Source: Mucilaginibacter dorajii (GTDB lineage: Bacteria > Bacteroidota > Bacteroidia > Sphingobacteriales > Sphingobacteriaceae). From it: a stretch of 64,000 bases of DNA. A program made the translations under genes and the position numbers. Below the pieces are notes generated by a model. That model was given only the letters and a program-made list of their open reading frames with translations, did not search any database and was not told the origin of the DNA. Positions 28,001 to 36,998 of this stretch are shown here, in pieces (position 1 is the stretch's first letter; each line of letters begins with the position of its first letter). Location of the stretch: contig NZ_JANTYS010000020.1 in NCBI RefSeq assembly GCF_024808255.1, positions 62,001 through 126,000 on the forward strand, read 5' to 3'.

Positions 28001-28622
28001 TTTATGGAGCGCATCTGATAAAGAGGGCGCGGTAATTTTAAAAGCTACCGACATGAACACCAGCTTTATTGAAAATAAAGGCAACGGTAAATTCACCATC
28101 AGCGCCATGCCTTTGGAAACCCAAATGGCACCTGTGTATGGAATGGTAGCTAAAGATATTGACCACGATGGTAACCTCGACCTGGTAATGGTGGGTAACG
28201 ATTATGGTATGGAACCATTTACAGGCCGCCACGATGCATTTATGGGATTAATGATGAAGGGTAATGGCAAAGGTGGTTTTGCGCCGTTATCCATAGCGCA
28301 AAGCGGACTATTTATTAATGGCGACGCAAAAGGATTGGCAACCATCCAATCTGCGAAAGGCGGCGATGTTTTGGTAGCCACACAAAACCAGGATAGCCTG
28401 AAGGTTTATAAACAGACAGGTAATCCGCCTAAAAAAACGATCAAACTTAAACCTGATGATTTTTACGCGGATATCGTTTATAAAAACAACAATAAAAAAC
28501 GGATTGAATTTTATTACGGTTCAACTTACTTGTCTCAATCGTCGCGAAGTTTAGCGGTTGATGGTGATGTGGCGAAGATTACGATAACAGGGTATAGCGG
28601 TAAAAAAAGAGAGGTGAATTAA
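25068..28622 (+). CDS. VCBS/FG-GAP repeat lipoprotein with ASPIC/UnbV domain
   Basis: 1184 aa lipoprotein (lipid Cys23 in FIVVGC). Two propeller-like arrays of VCBS/FG-GAP repeats, each with calcium-loop motifs such as DFNHDGLPDVYFAG, DINNDGWPDIYVG and DFDRDGKLDLFVGG, flank a central ASPIC/UnbV domain at about 515-600 (GIGATIRIYYQG then GYMGTDDAKGHFGIG). The C-terminal 100 residues form a further beta region. Likely exposed on the outer membrane and calcium-dependent, binding a glycan or another macromolecule; no enzyme residues are recognised. It is divergently transcribed from the haloperoxidase (240-base shared upstream region) and ends 4 bases before the end of the convergent DUF4249 operon. 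Confidence 0.9.
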   Translation: MDKTLPIKFKLFITSLLFIVVGCSHKQDGATLFKLLDASETGIDFKNTLTPSDSINILNHPYLYNGAGVGIGDFNHDGLPDVYFAGNMVANKLFLNKGDLKFKDVTDVAGVNGEGKWSAGVSVIDINNDGWPDIYVCASFNSDPEKRRNMLYINQRNNKDGVPTFKDEAKAYGLDDNGYSTQAIFFDYDHDGDLDMYLLTNFLGKTTPVAYRPKLMDGSAENNDRLYRNNGNGTFTNVTKAAGILIEGFGNSVSVTDINNDGWPDIYVGNDFISNDLLYINNKNGTFTNRAGEYFKHTGWSVMGSDIVDINNDGLPDLVSLEMLPEENVRKKTMLMGDNYITYIDNEKYKYEHQYIRNVLQLNQGQTPMGHTQFSEIAYMAGIYQTDWSWTPLVADFDNDGFRDMVITNGYPRDVTDLDHALYSNDQGRTVKENRNLAAADSFPVVKTASYAFKNQGGYLFADQSKNWGIVKPTFSTGGVYADLDNDGDLDLVINNIDDDAFVYENTSNNKKQVAKGHNYLTVSLQGDSKNLGGIGATIRIYYQGKQQFYDQQPCRGYMGTDDAKGHFGIGTATNVDSLRIRWADGKTQLVKNIKANQTITLQYKNSAGNYPPVNVVKEKPVFQSAVNQLGIKYVHQEKDAIDYNIQPTLPHKLSQYGPCIAVGDIDNNGYDDFFVGGAAGKKGVFFMQTADGKFTMDTKRFIEEDLKEEEDMGALLFDANNDGFLDLYVVSGSYEFPKDHTTAQDRLYINNGKGMFKKDFNAVPVEYDNGSCVRAADFDRDGKLDLFVGGRSVSGAYPSSPVSHLLHNDGGKFTDVTAQLCPDLVHAGMITDALWSDFDKDGLVDLIVVGEWMPITFYKNTGHGFTKIQSGIDDHVGWWNSIVAGDFNNDGNIDYVAGNLGQNSNYKASFTQPMTILGKDVDGNGSFDAMIFCYMKAEDGSQKPFPMHTRDDLISQLISIRKKYPTYRGFGQATMDDLWSASDKEGAVILKATDMNTSFIENKGNGKFTISAMPLETQMAPVYGMVAKDIDHDGNLDLVMVGNDYGMEPFTGRHDAFMGLMMKGNGKGGFAPLSIAQSGLFINGDAKGLATIQSAKGGDVLVATQNQDSLKVYKQTGNPPKKTIKLKPDDFYADIVYKNNNKKRIEFYYGSTYLSQSSRSLAVDGDVAKITITGYSGKKREVN

Positions 28623-28626
28623 GTTA

Positions 28627-29394
28627 TTAGTAAGAAAGCATTGCCAAATCGCTATAAACGTTTTTCAAATACCACTCCCCTTTAATATAGTAATATTGAT
28701 AATTATCAAGGGCAATTGTAGGAAAATTGCCCTTGATGTACAGCCTTCTTTCTTTCTGTTTTTTGGGATCGAAAACATTAAAACTTTTTGACACTTCAGT
28801 ACGTGTTCCATAAAAGATATTTTCAACTGGATCAAAATTCAAAACAACATCCTTTACGCGATTATAATTTTCCCGAGGATGCTCTTTTGATTTGTTTTCG
28901 GAATGAACATTAATGTTCATTTTATAATTAGGATATTCAGTTGTCGAAATTTTCAGCTTGACTGCATACTGACTAATAATGTCGGGAGAGCTGGGAGTAG
29001 GACGTTTTTTGCTAAAATCTATAAAGTCTTCGTGAAACAGAGATATGATATGAAATGATTGATAAAGTTTATTGTTCTTACAGCCCACAATCAGCATACA
29101 TTGCTCGTGCAAACCGGACCCCGCTCTTACGCTATAAATTATTTCTAAGAGTTTTTTATTTAATACCGTAGTTTTTTCAAGGACCGTACAATTTCTTATA
29201 TGCAAAGTATCAAGCAAACTGGCAATGGTAAGAATATCGTAATTATAATTTGCTAAAACTTTAATCGTTTGTGTTTTTCCATCAAAACCTAAAAGTTTGA
29301 TAACTTGCTCTTTTGTAAACTCATCGGCATTGGATTGACCAAAAACCAAGCCGTTAAACATCAAAACAAAAGCCACAAGGATATAATGTTTCAT
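28627..29394 (-). CDS. Secreted protein of unknown function, last gene of the DUF4249 operon
   Basis: 255 aa with a signal peptide (MKHYILVAFVLMFNGLVFGQ). The mature protein is mixed alpha/beta, with a Cys-containing middle (LHEQCMLIVGCKNN at about 95-110) and a C-terminal half with many aromatic residues, ending GEWYLKNVYSDLAMLSY. No known domain was recognised. It follows the MG2/plug-like gene by 23 bases. The DNA looks more AT-rich than neighbouring genes, which may point to a separate origin. Confidence 0.7.
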   Translation of the reverse strand: MKHYILVAFVLMFNGLVFGQSNADEFTKEQVIKLLGFDGKTQTIKVLANYNYDILTIASLLDTLHIRNCTVLEKTTVLNKKLLEIIYSVRAGSGLHEQCMLIVGCKNNKLYQSFHIISLFHEDFIDFSKKRPTPSSPDIISQYAVKLKISTTEYPNYKMNINVHSENKSKEHPRENYNRVKDVVLNFDPVENIFYGTRTEVSKSFNVFDPKKQKERRLYIKGNFPTIALDNYQYYYIKGEWYLKNVYSDLAMLSY

Positions 29395-29417
29395 GACACA
29401 TTTATTTTAAAACCTAC

Positions 29418-31811
29418 CTATTTCACCTGGGACGAATAACCTGGCCGTACCTCAAAGCTAAAAGTTTGGCTGCCAGCCTCACCTGTTGGTGTTATCCCTT
29501 GCACAACACCAATATATTTCCCAGGCTGATCTGAGGTATAAAAAGAAACCTGCGTTTTACCTGCAACACCTGTATTTACCGAAGGTGCCCAATATAACAA
29601 ATTCCTAAAATCGGGTATATGGCTTGAAGCCTGCTCATCAGTTGCGTATGCCGGCGAATAAAACTGCCGCTGTTGTTGCAAGCCTTCATAATCCAATACC
29701 ACAGCATGTGGATCTATTTCGGCCCCACCAAGGTCGCCTTTATAACTGGTGAGGCTAAAGATGCCATGTTCATAAGATGAACCCAGCGAATAGTTATAGG
29801 GCACATCTTCCAGCTTGCGGATCTTAAGCGGATCGACAGCGAAAACTTTGTTCAGGTTAAAAAATGGTACACCATCTATCAGCATCATAGGGTCTTCATC
29901 AGATAAAAAACCTATCCCAACACCGGTAACTACCTTTACATGAAACTGCTTACTCGTGTGCACCACATTAGCCTCCCTGATATATTCGCGCATTACTTCT
30001 TCCATCGTTGTAAAACGGGTATAATTATCTAACAGATACGTTTTATAAGGGCGTCCATAAAACGCGGTACTATCAACAATAGGTTGATTAAACTGTTTCA
30101 GTTTTTCGCCATTGTAGATATTCTGCACCTGCATGGCTATGGATTGATCTTCAAATGTACTTTGCATAGCTGGTGTAATATCCAGATGTGGCAATGTCAT
30201 TTTAGCAAACTGTTCAGAAAATGGCGTTAATATCTCTATGTGATAATTAGTATCTATGACAGTATTGGTTTCTGCTACTATTTCGTTTTGGCCGTAAAAA
30301 TCCTTCATATTAAAGATCAGCCTGCCGCGGGCATCGCTCTTTGCTGCCGATAGCTGCACATGCTTACCCGGGATTCCCAAATAAGCTACTACATCCTTTT
30401 CAGGCTGATCATTTGATTTATTGGTTATTTTACCGGTAACTATAGGTCCATTAAATTCAGCCAGAAAATTGAATGCGGGAGACTTTCCTGTCAGCACATC
30501 GTTCCATGCAAAACTTCGCCAACCCTGGGTAAGCATCAGGTTATCTGCGGCTTCATCCACCGTGGCATTTGCATTCTTGAAATAATATCCAGGCGATTCA
30601 ATATTTCCCTTCAAGTCGGACCTTAGCCACAGGTAACTCAGGATATCTTCCTGATCGTCATACTGTAAAGAATCTAACTTGTAAACCGAAAAAGAAAGAT
30701 CCGCAGCAACCGGTTTATTAGCTCGCGCTTTGGTATTTATGGTAACATCTACCTTTTTGCGAATAGTGTATTGAGGTGCATCAGCTATAGCATCTATATT
30801 TAATTTTTTAGTTGGTCGCTTAAAATATAAACGTTCACAAACAGGCTTTTTATCGACATTGAAAATGGTGATCTGTGAAATGCCTTCACCCAATTTGCTC
30901 TTATCTAAAGTAAAAATAGCGGTACCGTTTGATACACTTACAGATTCTACCTGTTTAATTAAATGGTGTGTTTGCACAAACACAAATACATTTTGTGCTG
31001 GTAAATTTGTAGTCACCGTAACTGAAAGCTGATTGCCATTGTCTTTCAGGTTCATCACATAACCAGTAGTGTTGATGGCAGGCAGATCCTTCGTTATTTT
31101 TTTGCCGGCAACGGTAACTACCGTATGATAGGTAGCATTACTTTCGGGCTTAAAAGCAAAATGGCCAATGCCAAATTTCAGTGGCTCGAACTTAACTACA
31201 GTATCGTTTTTTTGGTTTAAAACAGCTCCTTTAAAACTCACGCTTTTGCCATATTGATCTGTAGCCTTAATCCCTACTATACTATTGATACCACTAACAA
31301 GATTGCCTCCCTCCGGGAAAAACTGAATATCGAAGACACTTTCAACAGGCTTGCCCGCTGGATCGGGGCTTTTCAAAGGATTTATGATGCTCAGCTTTTT
31401 TGAAAAATAATAATCGGGACTAAAATTTTTCATCCAGCTGGTGTAGGCCCTCACGGTGAAATTACCGGTAGATAAATTAACCGGAATATATACCGAACCG
31501 TTGCCTGAGCCATCCTTCATGGCAATTTTAGTTTGTAAAATGGGTGTTTGTTTATCGTCAAGCAATTCTACATAAGCTACTTTACTTAAACCCAGCGGTT
31601 TCATAAAAATACCGTCGACATCGTATATCTTAAACCATAGTACTTCGCCTGCGGTGTAGCCGTTTTTATCGGTATGTAGATATAGTTTCTCTTGCAAGCC
31701 ACTTGAATTGTAGCTATTGAAACTCTCCTGCACATCATTAAGTACCTGGGCATTCAATCTTGTGGTTGATAGTACCGTGAGAGCGAGAAAAAGAAAGGTA
31801 TTTTTTTTCAT
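29418..31811 (-). CDS. Large exported MG2-like protein with a C-terminal TonB-plug-like segment
   Basis: 797 aa from the ATG at 31811. The frame runs on to 31877 but would then overlap the upstream gene; the ATG gives signal peptide MKKNTFLFLALTVLS with cleavage near LNAQ. The N-terminal region (about 30-140) resembles an alpha-2-macroglobulin MG2 module (EKLYLHTDKNGYTAGEVLWF, then GNFTVRAYTSWMKN). Several further beta modules follow. Around 625-710 is a TonB-plug-like region (DPMMLIDGVPFFNLN, then DPLKIRKLEDVPYNY and HGIFSLTSYKG) with no room for a 22-strand barrel after it. Such barrel-less plug proteins are known only as uncharacterised Bacteroidota families. It lies 16 bases behind the second DUF4249 gene. 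Confidence 0.8.
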   Translation of the reverse strand: MKKNTFLFLALTVLSTTRLNAQVLNDVQESFNSYNSSGLQEKLYLHTDKNGYTAGEVLWFKIYDVDGIFMKPLGLSKVAYVELLDDKQTPILQTKIAMKDGSGNGSVYIPVNLSTGNFTVRAYTSWMKNFSPDYYFSKKLSIINPLKSPDPAGKPVESVFDIQFFPEGGNLVSGINSIVGIKATDQYGKSVSFKGAVLNQKNDTVVKFEPLKFGIGHFAFKPESNATYHTVVTVAGKKITKDLPAINTTGYVMNLKDNGNQLSVTVTTNLPAQNVFVFVQTHHLIKQVESVSVSNGTAIFTLDKSKLGEGISQITIFNVDKKPVCERLYFKRPTKKLNIDAIADAPQYTIRKKVDVTINTKARANKPVAADLSFSVYKLDSLQYDDQEDILSYLWLRSDLKGNIESPGYYFKNANATVDEAADNLMLTQGWRSFAWNDVLTGKSPAFNFLAEFNGPIVTGKITNKSNDQPEKDVVAYLGIPGKHVQLSAAKSDARGRLIFNMKDFYGQNEIVAETNTVIDTNYHIEILTPFSEQFAKMTLPHLDITPAMQSTFEDQSIAMQVQNIYNGEKLKQFNQPIVDSTAFYGRPYKTYLLDNYTRFTTMEEVMREYIREANVVHTSKQFHVKVVTGVGIGFLSDEDPMMLIDGVPFFNLNKVFAVDPLKIRKLEDVPYNYSLGSSYEHGIFSLTSYKGDLGGAEIDPHAVVLDYEGLQQQRQFYSPAYATDEQASSHIPDFRNLLYWAPSVNTGVAGKTQVSFYTSDQPGKYIGVVQGITPTGEAGSQTFSFEVRPGYSSQVK

Positions 31812-31827
31812 AGCTTGTAATTTCTTT

Positions 31828-32997
31828 TTATTTCCAAAATGATGGCTTTTTATTGGTGCCCCGCAACGTACAATCACCGCAATATGGTTTGGTGGCTATA
31901 ACGCCAAGTTTCGGGTTTAAAACTGTATCAATAGGGGTTTCTATACCTGTATAAATATATTCTTTAACCTGGTGCTCTATAAAACCTGCCGGGGCGCCAG
32001 GTGGAATATAATCGTATAGTTCTGTAATTAAAGCGCAACCATTGTAATAACTTAAATCGGGCAGCCATGTAGCTGGCAGGCTTTTATTGTCAACAAACAA
32101 TCGTTTTGTACTTACTCCTCCCGCTATAATATAACCAATAACGGGTTCGGTAGGGTTTGTAAGGCAATGAATATTTCCCGTTAGTTCTGATGGTTGCGCA
32201 TCAAAAACGCCTCCCACTTGTTCCGAATTTTTTTTCAGCAGCTCAAAGTAATTAAACGCGTCGCTTGTTAACACGTGCTGCTTAACCAATATGCTCAAGC
32301 CTATGCGTAGCAACTCCGAATTAGACTTTATCAATGAAATTTCCTGTTTGCTGATCACATCGCTGGCTAATTTAGCAGATGAGCCTAAGGCAATGTTAGC
32401 CGACGTATCGTTTAGCCAGCAATTATAGATCTGTTGAGCAGGTGTCCTAAACGCCGATGTATCACCATTAATCACAATAAGCTTTGATTCAAATGCCGAC
32501 CGCACCTGGTAAGTAATCACATAATCCCAACGATAGTAACGCGAATTGTTAGTAGCATCGTGGGTATTAGCGTTAATTTGCAAGCCGTTGCTCACTATAG
32601 CATAATTTACACTATCAACCGGCGGTGAATTTTTAACCGGCACAAAATCTGATACGTATTGCTTGCCATCCCCGGTAGTAATATTCAAACGATATTTTTG
32701 ACTTGAAGATAAATTTAGCGGTGCTGAAACATAGTTACCATTGCCCTTTGATGATAAAGTGTATTTGTCACCGCCAGATCCCTCTATGCTTACAGAAGCA
32801 CCCAACTCGGGGTTTGACCGGGCATTACCTGCAATATTTACGGTATGGCTAAGGGTGATCAATGATGAATCGCCCGAATTAATGCTTCCATCCACAACCA
32901 GGTAGCTGCTATTGGTAGCCACCGGCGCAAGTGTTATTGGCTTTTTGCATGTCATCAGCGGCATTATTAAAAATAATATGTAAAATATCTTCTTCAT
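31828..32997 (-). CDS. DUF4249 lipoprotein, copy 2
   Basis: 389 aa lipoprotein (MKKIFYILFLIMPLMTC, lipid Cys17). DUF4249 hallmarks: SSYLVVDGSINSGDSSLITLSHTVN after the lipid anchor, a carboxypeptidase-like first beta domain, RYYRWDYVITYQVRSAFES near 165, and a cysteine-rich end (CGDCTLRGTNKKPSFW). It is clearly paralogous to the gene just upstream along the whole length and separated from it by 5 bases, so this is a tandem duplication. DUF4249 lipoproteins accompany TonB receptors that lack SusD and may do the SusD-like surface job. That role is inferred from context. Confidence 0.9.
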   Translation of the reverse strand: MKKIFYILFLIMPLMTCKKPITLAPVATNSSYLVVDGSINSGDSSLITLSHTVNIAGNARSNPELGASVSIEGSGGDKYTLSSKGNGNYVSAPLNLSSSQKYRLNITTGDGKQYVSDFVPVKNSPPVDSVNYAIVSNGLQINANTHDATNNSRYYRWDYVITYQVRSAFESKLIVINGDTSAFRTPAQQIYNCWLNDTSANIALGSSAKLASDVISKQEISLIKSNSELLRIGLSILVKQHVLTSDAFNYFELLKKNSEQVGGVFDAQPSELTGNIHCLTNPTEPVIGYIIAGGVSTKRLFVDNKSLPATWLPDLSYYNGCALITELYDYIPPGAPAGFIEHQVKEYIYTGIETPIDTVLNPKLGVIATKPYCGDCTLRGTNKKPSFWK

Positions 32998-33002
32998 TTA
33001 TT

Positions 33003-34184
33003 TCAATTCCAAAACGATGGCTTTTTATTGGTTCCTCTTAACGTGCAATCAACACATGCTGAATTTGATGAGGTATATCCGCCGGCTGCCAAATCAACTG
33101 GAATTTCTGAACCAGAATAAATAAGATTATATATTTCATTAATAGTCATATCCGGAATATTAGGGTTTGACGATACCACCAAACGTTTATATAGCAATGT
33201 ATGTAACTCACAACCTGTATAAGGTGTAATAGCCGCCCAACCGGCAGGTACATTGCTATTGTCTATAAAAATGCGTTTTTGCGCAACTGTACCGGCAGTT
33301 ACAAATCCAATAACAGGCTCGGCCGGGTTAGATAAGCAGTGTATATTACCGGTTACCTGTGATGGTTGGGCATCAAAAACTCCACCTATTTGTTCTGTAT
33401 TCTTTTTTAATAATTCATAATAGTCAAAAGCATCACTGGTAAGGGCGTACTGTTTTAACAAAATACTATACCTTATGTGCAATTTTTCTGAAGTTGAGGG
33501 AATATTAATAACAGGCGATTCATTGATCACATCCTTTAACAATTTGGCCGACGAATTTGTGATGATGTTACTTGAGGTATCACTTATCCAGCAATTGTAT
33601 ATCTGTTGTTGCGACGTACGCAGGCCTATATCTGAAGGTGGGCCGCTATTAGGATCAATTACGATATATTTAGATTCAAACGCGGTACGGATGTTGAAAG
33701 TTTCTATATAATCCCACCGGTAGTATTTAGTGTTGTTTGTAGCATCGTGCGCGTCGACACTTATTTGTAAGCCATTGCCTTTGGCCACATATGGTATACT
33801 ATCAATAGCGGGGGCGTTTTTTACAGGCACAAAGTCCGATTGGTATTTTTTGCCATCGCTACTAACAATTTCAAGGCCATATTTTTCACTTAGCGATAGA
33901 TTTAAAGGGGCACACACATATTGCCCATTGTTTTTGCTAACCAAGGAATAGTTTTCACCGGCTGAACCTTTTACAGTAACCACGGCGTTAAGCTCCGGTT
34001 TAGAGCGGGCTCCGCTATCCAGGTTCACCGTTCGACTCAAAGTAATAAATGTTGAATCACCAACAGAAATATTACCATCAACAACAAGATAATTAGTCAC
34101 TTTGGCCGACGAAGAAATAGCCAGCTGTTTTTTACAGGCGGTAACCAATAACAACATAAACAATAGGTAAAATGTCTTCTTCAT
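33003..34184 (-). CDS. DUF4249 lipoprotein, copy 1
   Basis: 393 aa lipoprotein (MKKTFYLLFMLLLVTAC, lipid Cys17). It shares with the next gene the VVDGNISVGDSTFITLSRTVN beginning, the KYYRWDYIETFNIRTAFES middle, IGGVFDAQPSQVTGNIHCL near 265, and the end CVDCTLRGTNKKPSFW. The conserved C-terminal cysteines suggest a disulphide. The loop near 175 (VIDPNSGPPSDIG) is longer here than in copy 2, so the two may present different ligand loops. It lies 44 bases behind the TonB receptor gene. Confidence 0.9.
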   Translation of the reverse strand: MKKTFYLLFMLLLVTACKKQLAISSSAKVTNYLVVDGNISVGDSTFITLSRTVNLDSGARSKPELNAVVTVKGSAGENYSLVSKNNGQYVCAPLNLSLSEKYGLEIVSSDGKKYQSDFVPVKNAPAIDSIPYVAKGNGLQISVDAHDATNNTKYYRWDYIETFNIRTAFESKYIVIDPNSGPPSDIGLRTSQQQIYNCWISDTSSNIITNSSAKLLKDVINESPVINIPSTSEKLHIRYSILLKQYALTSDAFDYYELLKKNTEQIGGVFDAQPSQVTGNIHCLSNPAEPVIGFVTAGTVAQKRIFIDNSNVPAGWAAITPYTGCELHTLLYKRLVVSSNPNIPDMTINEIYNLIYSGSEIPVDLAAGGYTSSNSACVDCTLRGTNKKPSFWN

Positions 34185-34228
34185 CTTCTAATTCACTCCT
34201 CTTTCCTTTTCAAATTTCATCATCAACC

Positions 34229-36997
34229 TTAAAACCTGATATTATAATTTATGAACGGTATTGGCCTGGCAAAAATGGACAGCTGGTACGAATTGATGGC
34301 ACCGCCCTGTTGCTGATAAAATGTGGAATATGCATTTTGCCTGCCTGTTAAATTATATACGCCTACCGTCCAGGAGTTGTGGAATTTTTGGTGCACCTTA
34401 TGATTACCATATATATTGATCGAAAAATCCGACCGGAAGTAGTCAGGTATCCGGTATTCATTCCGGTCTGAGTAGAAAACGCGTTCTGCCCCGTTTGAAT
34501 AGTATTTGGCAATAGGTAGCGTAATTGGTCGGCCGGTGCTGTAAGTTACATCCAGGGAAACGCTGTAACGATGTGTGATACGATAGTTGCCCGTAAAATT
34601 AAAGCTATGGGGTTTATCATAATTTGCCGGATAGTATGCCCCGCCATTAATCAGCTGGCCCGCTGTGGGATCATCTTGTTTCAAAAATGTACGCGAGTAA
34701 GTATAATTTATCCAACCGTTTAACTTACCCGTGGTTTTCTTTATAGAAAGTTCAACCCCGTATGCCTTACCTTGTGTATTTAAAACTTCCTGTTCAATGG
34801 CGTGGCTCAACACCAGTTTGGCACCACTTTTATAATCAAGATAGTTATCAATATGCTTATAGTATACCTCAACAGACGTTTCAATAGTGTTTTGCGCAGC
34901 ATTTTTAAATACGCCGAATGATACCTGGCTGCCATATTGCGGTTTGATATTAGGATCGCTCAACTTATAGATATCAATAGGCGATATGGCTGTAGTGTTA
35001 GATAAAAGGTGAATATACTGGGCAAGCGTGTTGTAACTGGCTTTTAATGAAAGATCATCGGTGATATTATAACGGGCCGATACCCTGATCTCGGGCCGGG
35101 TATAGGTTTTGATCACCTTACCACCACTGTAGGCAGTACTATCAAGTACATTAAGCGGCGTACGCGGCAAACCCGGCGCATAGGTACGAACAGTTTGCGC
35201 GCCAAGATAATTGAACATAGAATACCTTATACCCGCGCTGATGCTAAAATCTGGCGTTACATCAAATTTATCGCCAAGATACAAAGCACTTTCCAGGCCT
35301 TGCTCATCATCAACTTTATCGGGCACAATTAATGACGATGCACTGTTAGGCGTTTCGGTTCCCGGGTTCAATTTATAGTAAATTGCACTTAAACCAAAAT
35401 CAAGGGTATTATTACGATTGAGATAATAGGTAAAATCGGTTTTAAAATTTGTTTGGTTAATGCCGAATTTAAGTTTGTAAGCATTTACCGGGTTAGCACT
35501 ACTGGATATATCATATTTATACCCATCGTACCCAACTGTTATCAGGCTGTAAAGCCTGCTATTAAAGTTGTGCTTCCATTTAATATTTGCGTTTTTATTA
35601 CTGTAATTATAGGTGGTATCGCTGTTTAACCTGAAATTATCTTTACTCAAATAGGTGGTTAAGTAAATATTGTTATCCTTATCAATCTGGTGGCTTATAT
35701 CAAGGTTAAAATCATAAAACGATGCATGACTATGTTTATATTCTTCGGGTAATAACTTCAGCAACCAGTCGGAATAGCTGGTACGACCGCCAAATATGAA
35801 TGATGTTTTATCTTTCACAATCGGGCCTTCAACATTTAGCCTGCTGGTAAGCAAACCGATACCGGCCGAACCTGCAAAGTTTTTCTTGTTACCTTCCCTA
35901 TCGGTAACCTCTAAAACCGATGATAAACGACCGCCAAATTTTTCGGGAATGGTGCTCTTATATAATTCGATGCCTTTTACTATGTCTGGATTGAAAGCCG
36001 AAAAGAAACCGAAAAAATGCGCCGGATTATAAATAGTTTTATCATCAAGCAGTATCAGGTTTTGATCGGCAGCGCCGCCTCTCACGTTGAAGCCGGTAGT
36101 GGCTTCACCAACACTTTGTACGCCAGGCAAGGTTAATACTATCCGCAGTACATCGGCCTCGCCAAAAACCGCGGGTACCTGTTTAATGCTTTTAATATCA
36201 AGCCTGCTCACAGCCATTTCGGTGCTCCGAACATTGGCTACCTTATCGGCAGATATTTTAACTTCTTTAAGCGTGGTTACCTGGTCTTGCAGTTCAATAT
36301 TAAGATCGCCATCGTTATACAACATAACTTGCCTGCGGGCGTCCTTCATTCCTACACCTTTAACAATTAACAGTTGCTTACCACGTGGTAATGATAAAGT
36401 GTAATAACCAAACTGATCTGTAGTTACGCCAACACCTGAGTTAGCCACGTATAAGCCTGCCCCGGCTATGCCCACGCCCGATTTTGCGCTTTTGACATAA
36501 CCTGATACAGATGCTTTACCGGCCTTGAGCTGGTTGGTTTTTATACCAACTTCGTACAACTTGTTTTCAATGGTTGATTCAATCACGGGCGCTTTAACCG
36601 GTGCTGTAGTAAAATCAATAACCTGCGAAGGAGCTACCGGTTGTGTTTGCCCCGGCTTAACATTAAAATAACCGGCTGCGGGTTGCGTACGGATCTCTTT
36701 ATCGCGGGTTAAAAAAACCTGCATTTTAGATTCAAATAAAGCGTAATGATAGGTGGTATTATGAAACGCCTGGCTAAGCACGCTCTCTAAAGGTTGATTA
36801 TTTACCTGCAGGGTTATTTTCAAGCTATCAAATTGTGCGTGGTCATAATAAATATGATAGCCGCTTTTTGTTTCCAGCTCGCCGGTAAACTGTTCGATGG
36901 TTGCCTGCTGAAAGTTTACGCTGATATTTTTAGATACCTGCGCATGCAATAATTTAACCGCGAAAAAAAGAATAAAAGTAAAGTAGATTTTTTTCAT
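34229..36997 (-). CDS. TonB-dependent outer-membrane receptor with N-terminal STN domain
   Basis: 922 aa. Signal peptide to about residue 19 (KLLHAQ), then an STN (secretin/TonB short N-terminal) domain at about 22-92 (ISVNFQQATIEQFTGELE). A linker precedes a carboxypeptidase-regulatory domain (about 160-240) and a plug at about 260-370 (VFGEADVLRIVLTLPGVQS, GGAADQNLILLDDKTIYN); the rest is barrel ending FINYNIRF. An STN domain normally signals to an anti-sigma factor, but no FecR or ECF sigma gene is in the window. With two DUF4249 lipoproteins behind it and no SusD, this is a non-Sus import or signalling system. Confidence 0.92.
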   Translation of the reverse strand: MKKIYFTFILFFAVKLLHAQVSKNISVNFQQATIEQFTGELETKSGYHIYYDHAQFDSLKITLQVNNQPLESVLSQAFHNTTYHYALFESKMQVFLTRDKEIRTQPAAGYFNVKPGQTQPVAPSQVIDFTTAPVKAPVIESTIENKLYEVGIKTNQLKAGKASVSGYVKSAKSGVGIAGAGLYVANSGVGVTTDQFGYYTLSLPRGKQLLIVKGVGMKDARRQVMLYNDGDLNIELQDQVTTLKEVKISADKVANVRSTEMAVSRLDIKSIKQVPAVFGEADVLRIVLTLPGVQSVGEATTGFNVRGGAADQNLILLDDKTIYNPAHFFGFFSAFNPDIVKGIELYKSTIPEKFGGRLSSVLEVTDREGNKKNFAGSAGIGLLTSRLNVEGPIVKDKTSFIFGGRTSYSDWLLKLLPEEYKHSHASFYDFNLDISHQIDKDNNIYLTTYLSKDNFRLNSDTTYNYSNKNANIKWKHNFNSRLYSLITVGYDGYKYDISSSANPVNAYKLKFGINQTNFKTDFTYYLNRNNTLDFGLSAIYYKLNPGTETPNSASSLIVPDKVDDEQGLESALYLGDKFDVTPDFSISAGIRYSMFNYLGAQTVRTYAPGLPRTPLNVLDSTAYSGGKVIKTYTRPEIRVSARYNITDDLSLKASYNTLAQYIHLLSNTTAISPIDIYKLSDPNIKPQYGSQVSFGVFKNAAQNTIETSVEVYYKHIDNYLDYKSGAKLVLSHAIEQEVLNTQGKAYGVELSIKKTTGKLNGWINYTYSRTFLKQDDPTAGQLINGGAYYPANYDKPHSFNFTGNYRITHRYSVSLDVTYSTGRPITLPIAKYYSNGAERVFYSDRNEYRIPDYFRSDFSINIYGNHKVHQKFHNSWTVGVYNLTGRQNAYSTFYQQQGGAINSYQLSIFARPIPFINYNIRF

Positions 36998-36998
36998 A

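Noticed and set aside
25260..28230. Repeated Asp-rich DNA units considered as a repeat array
   Set aside because: They are in-frame VCBS/FG-GAP calcium-loop codons of one protein, not a DNA repeat.
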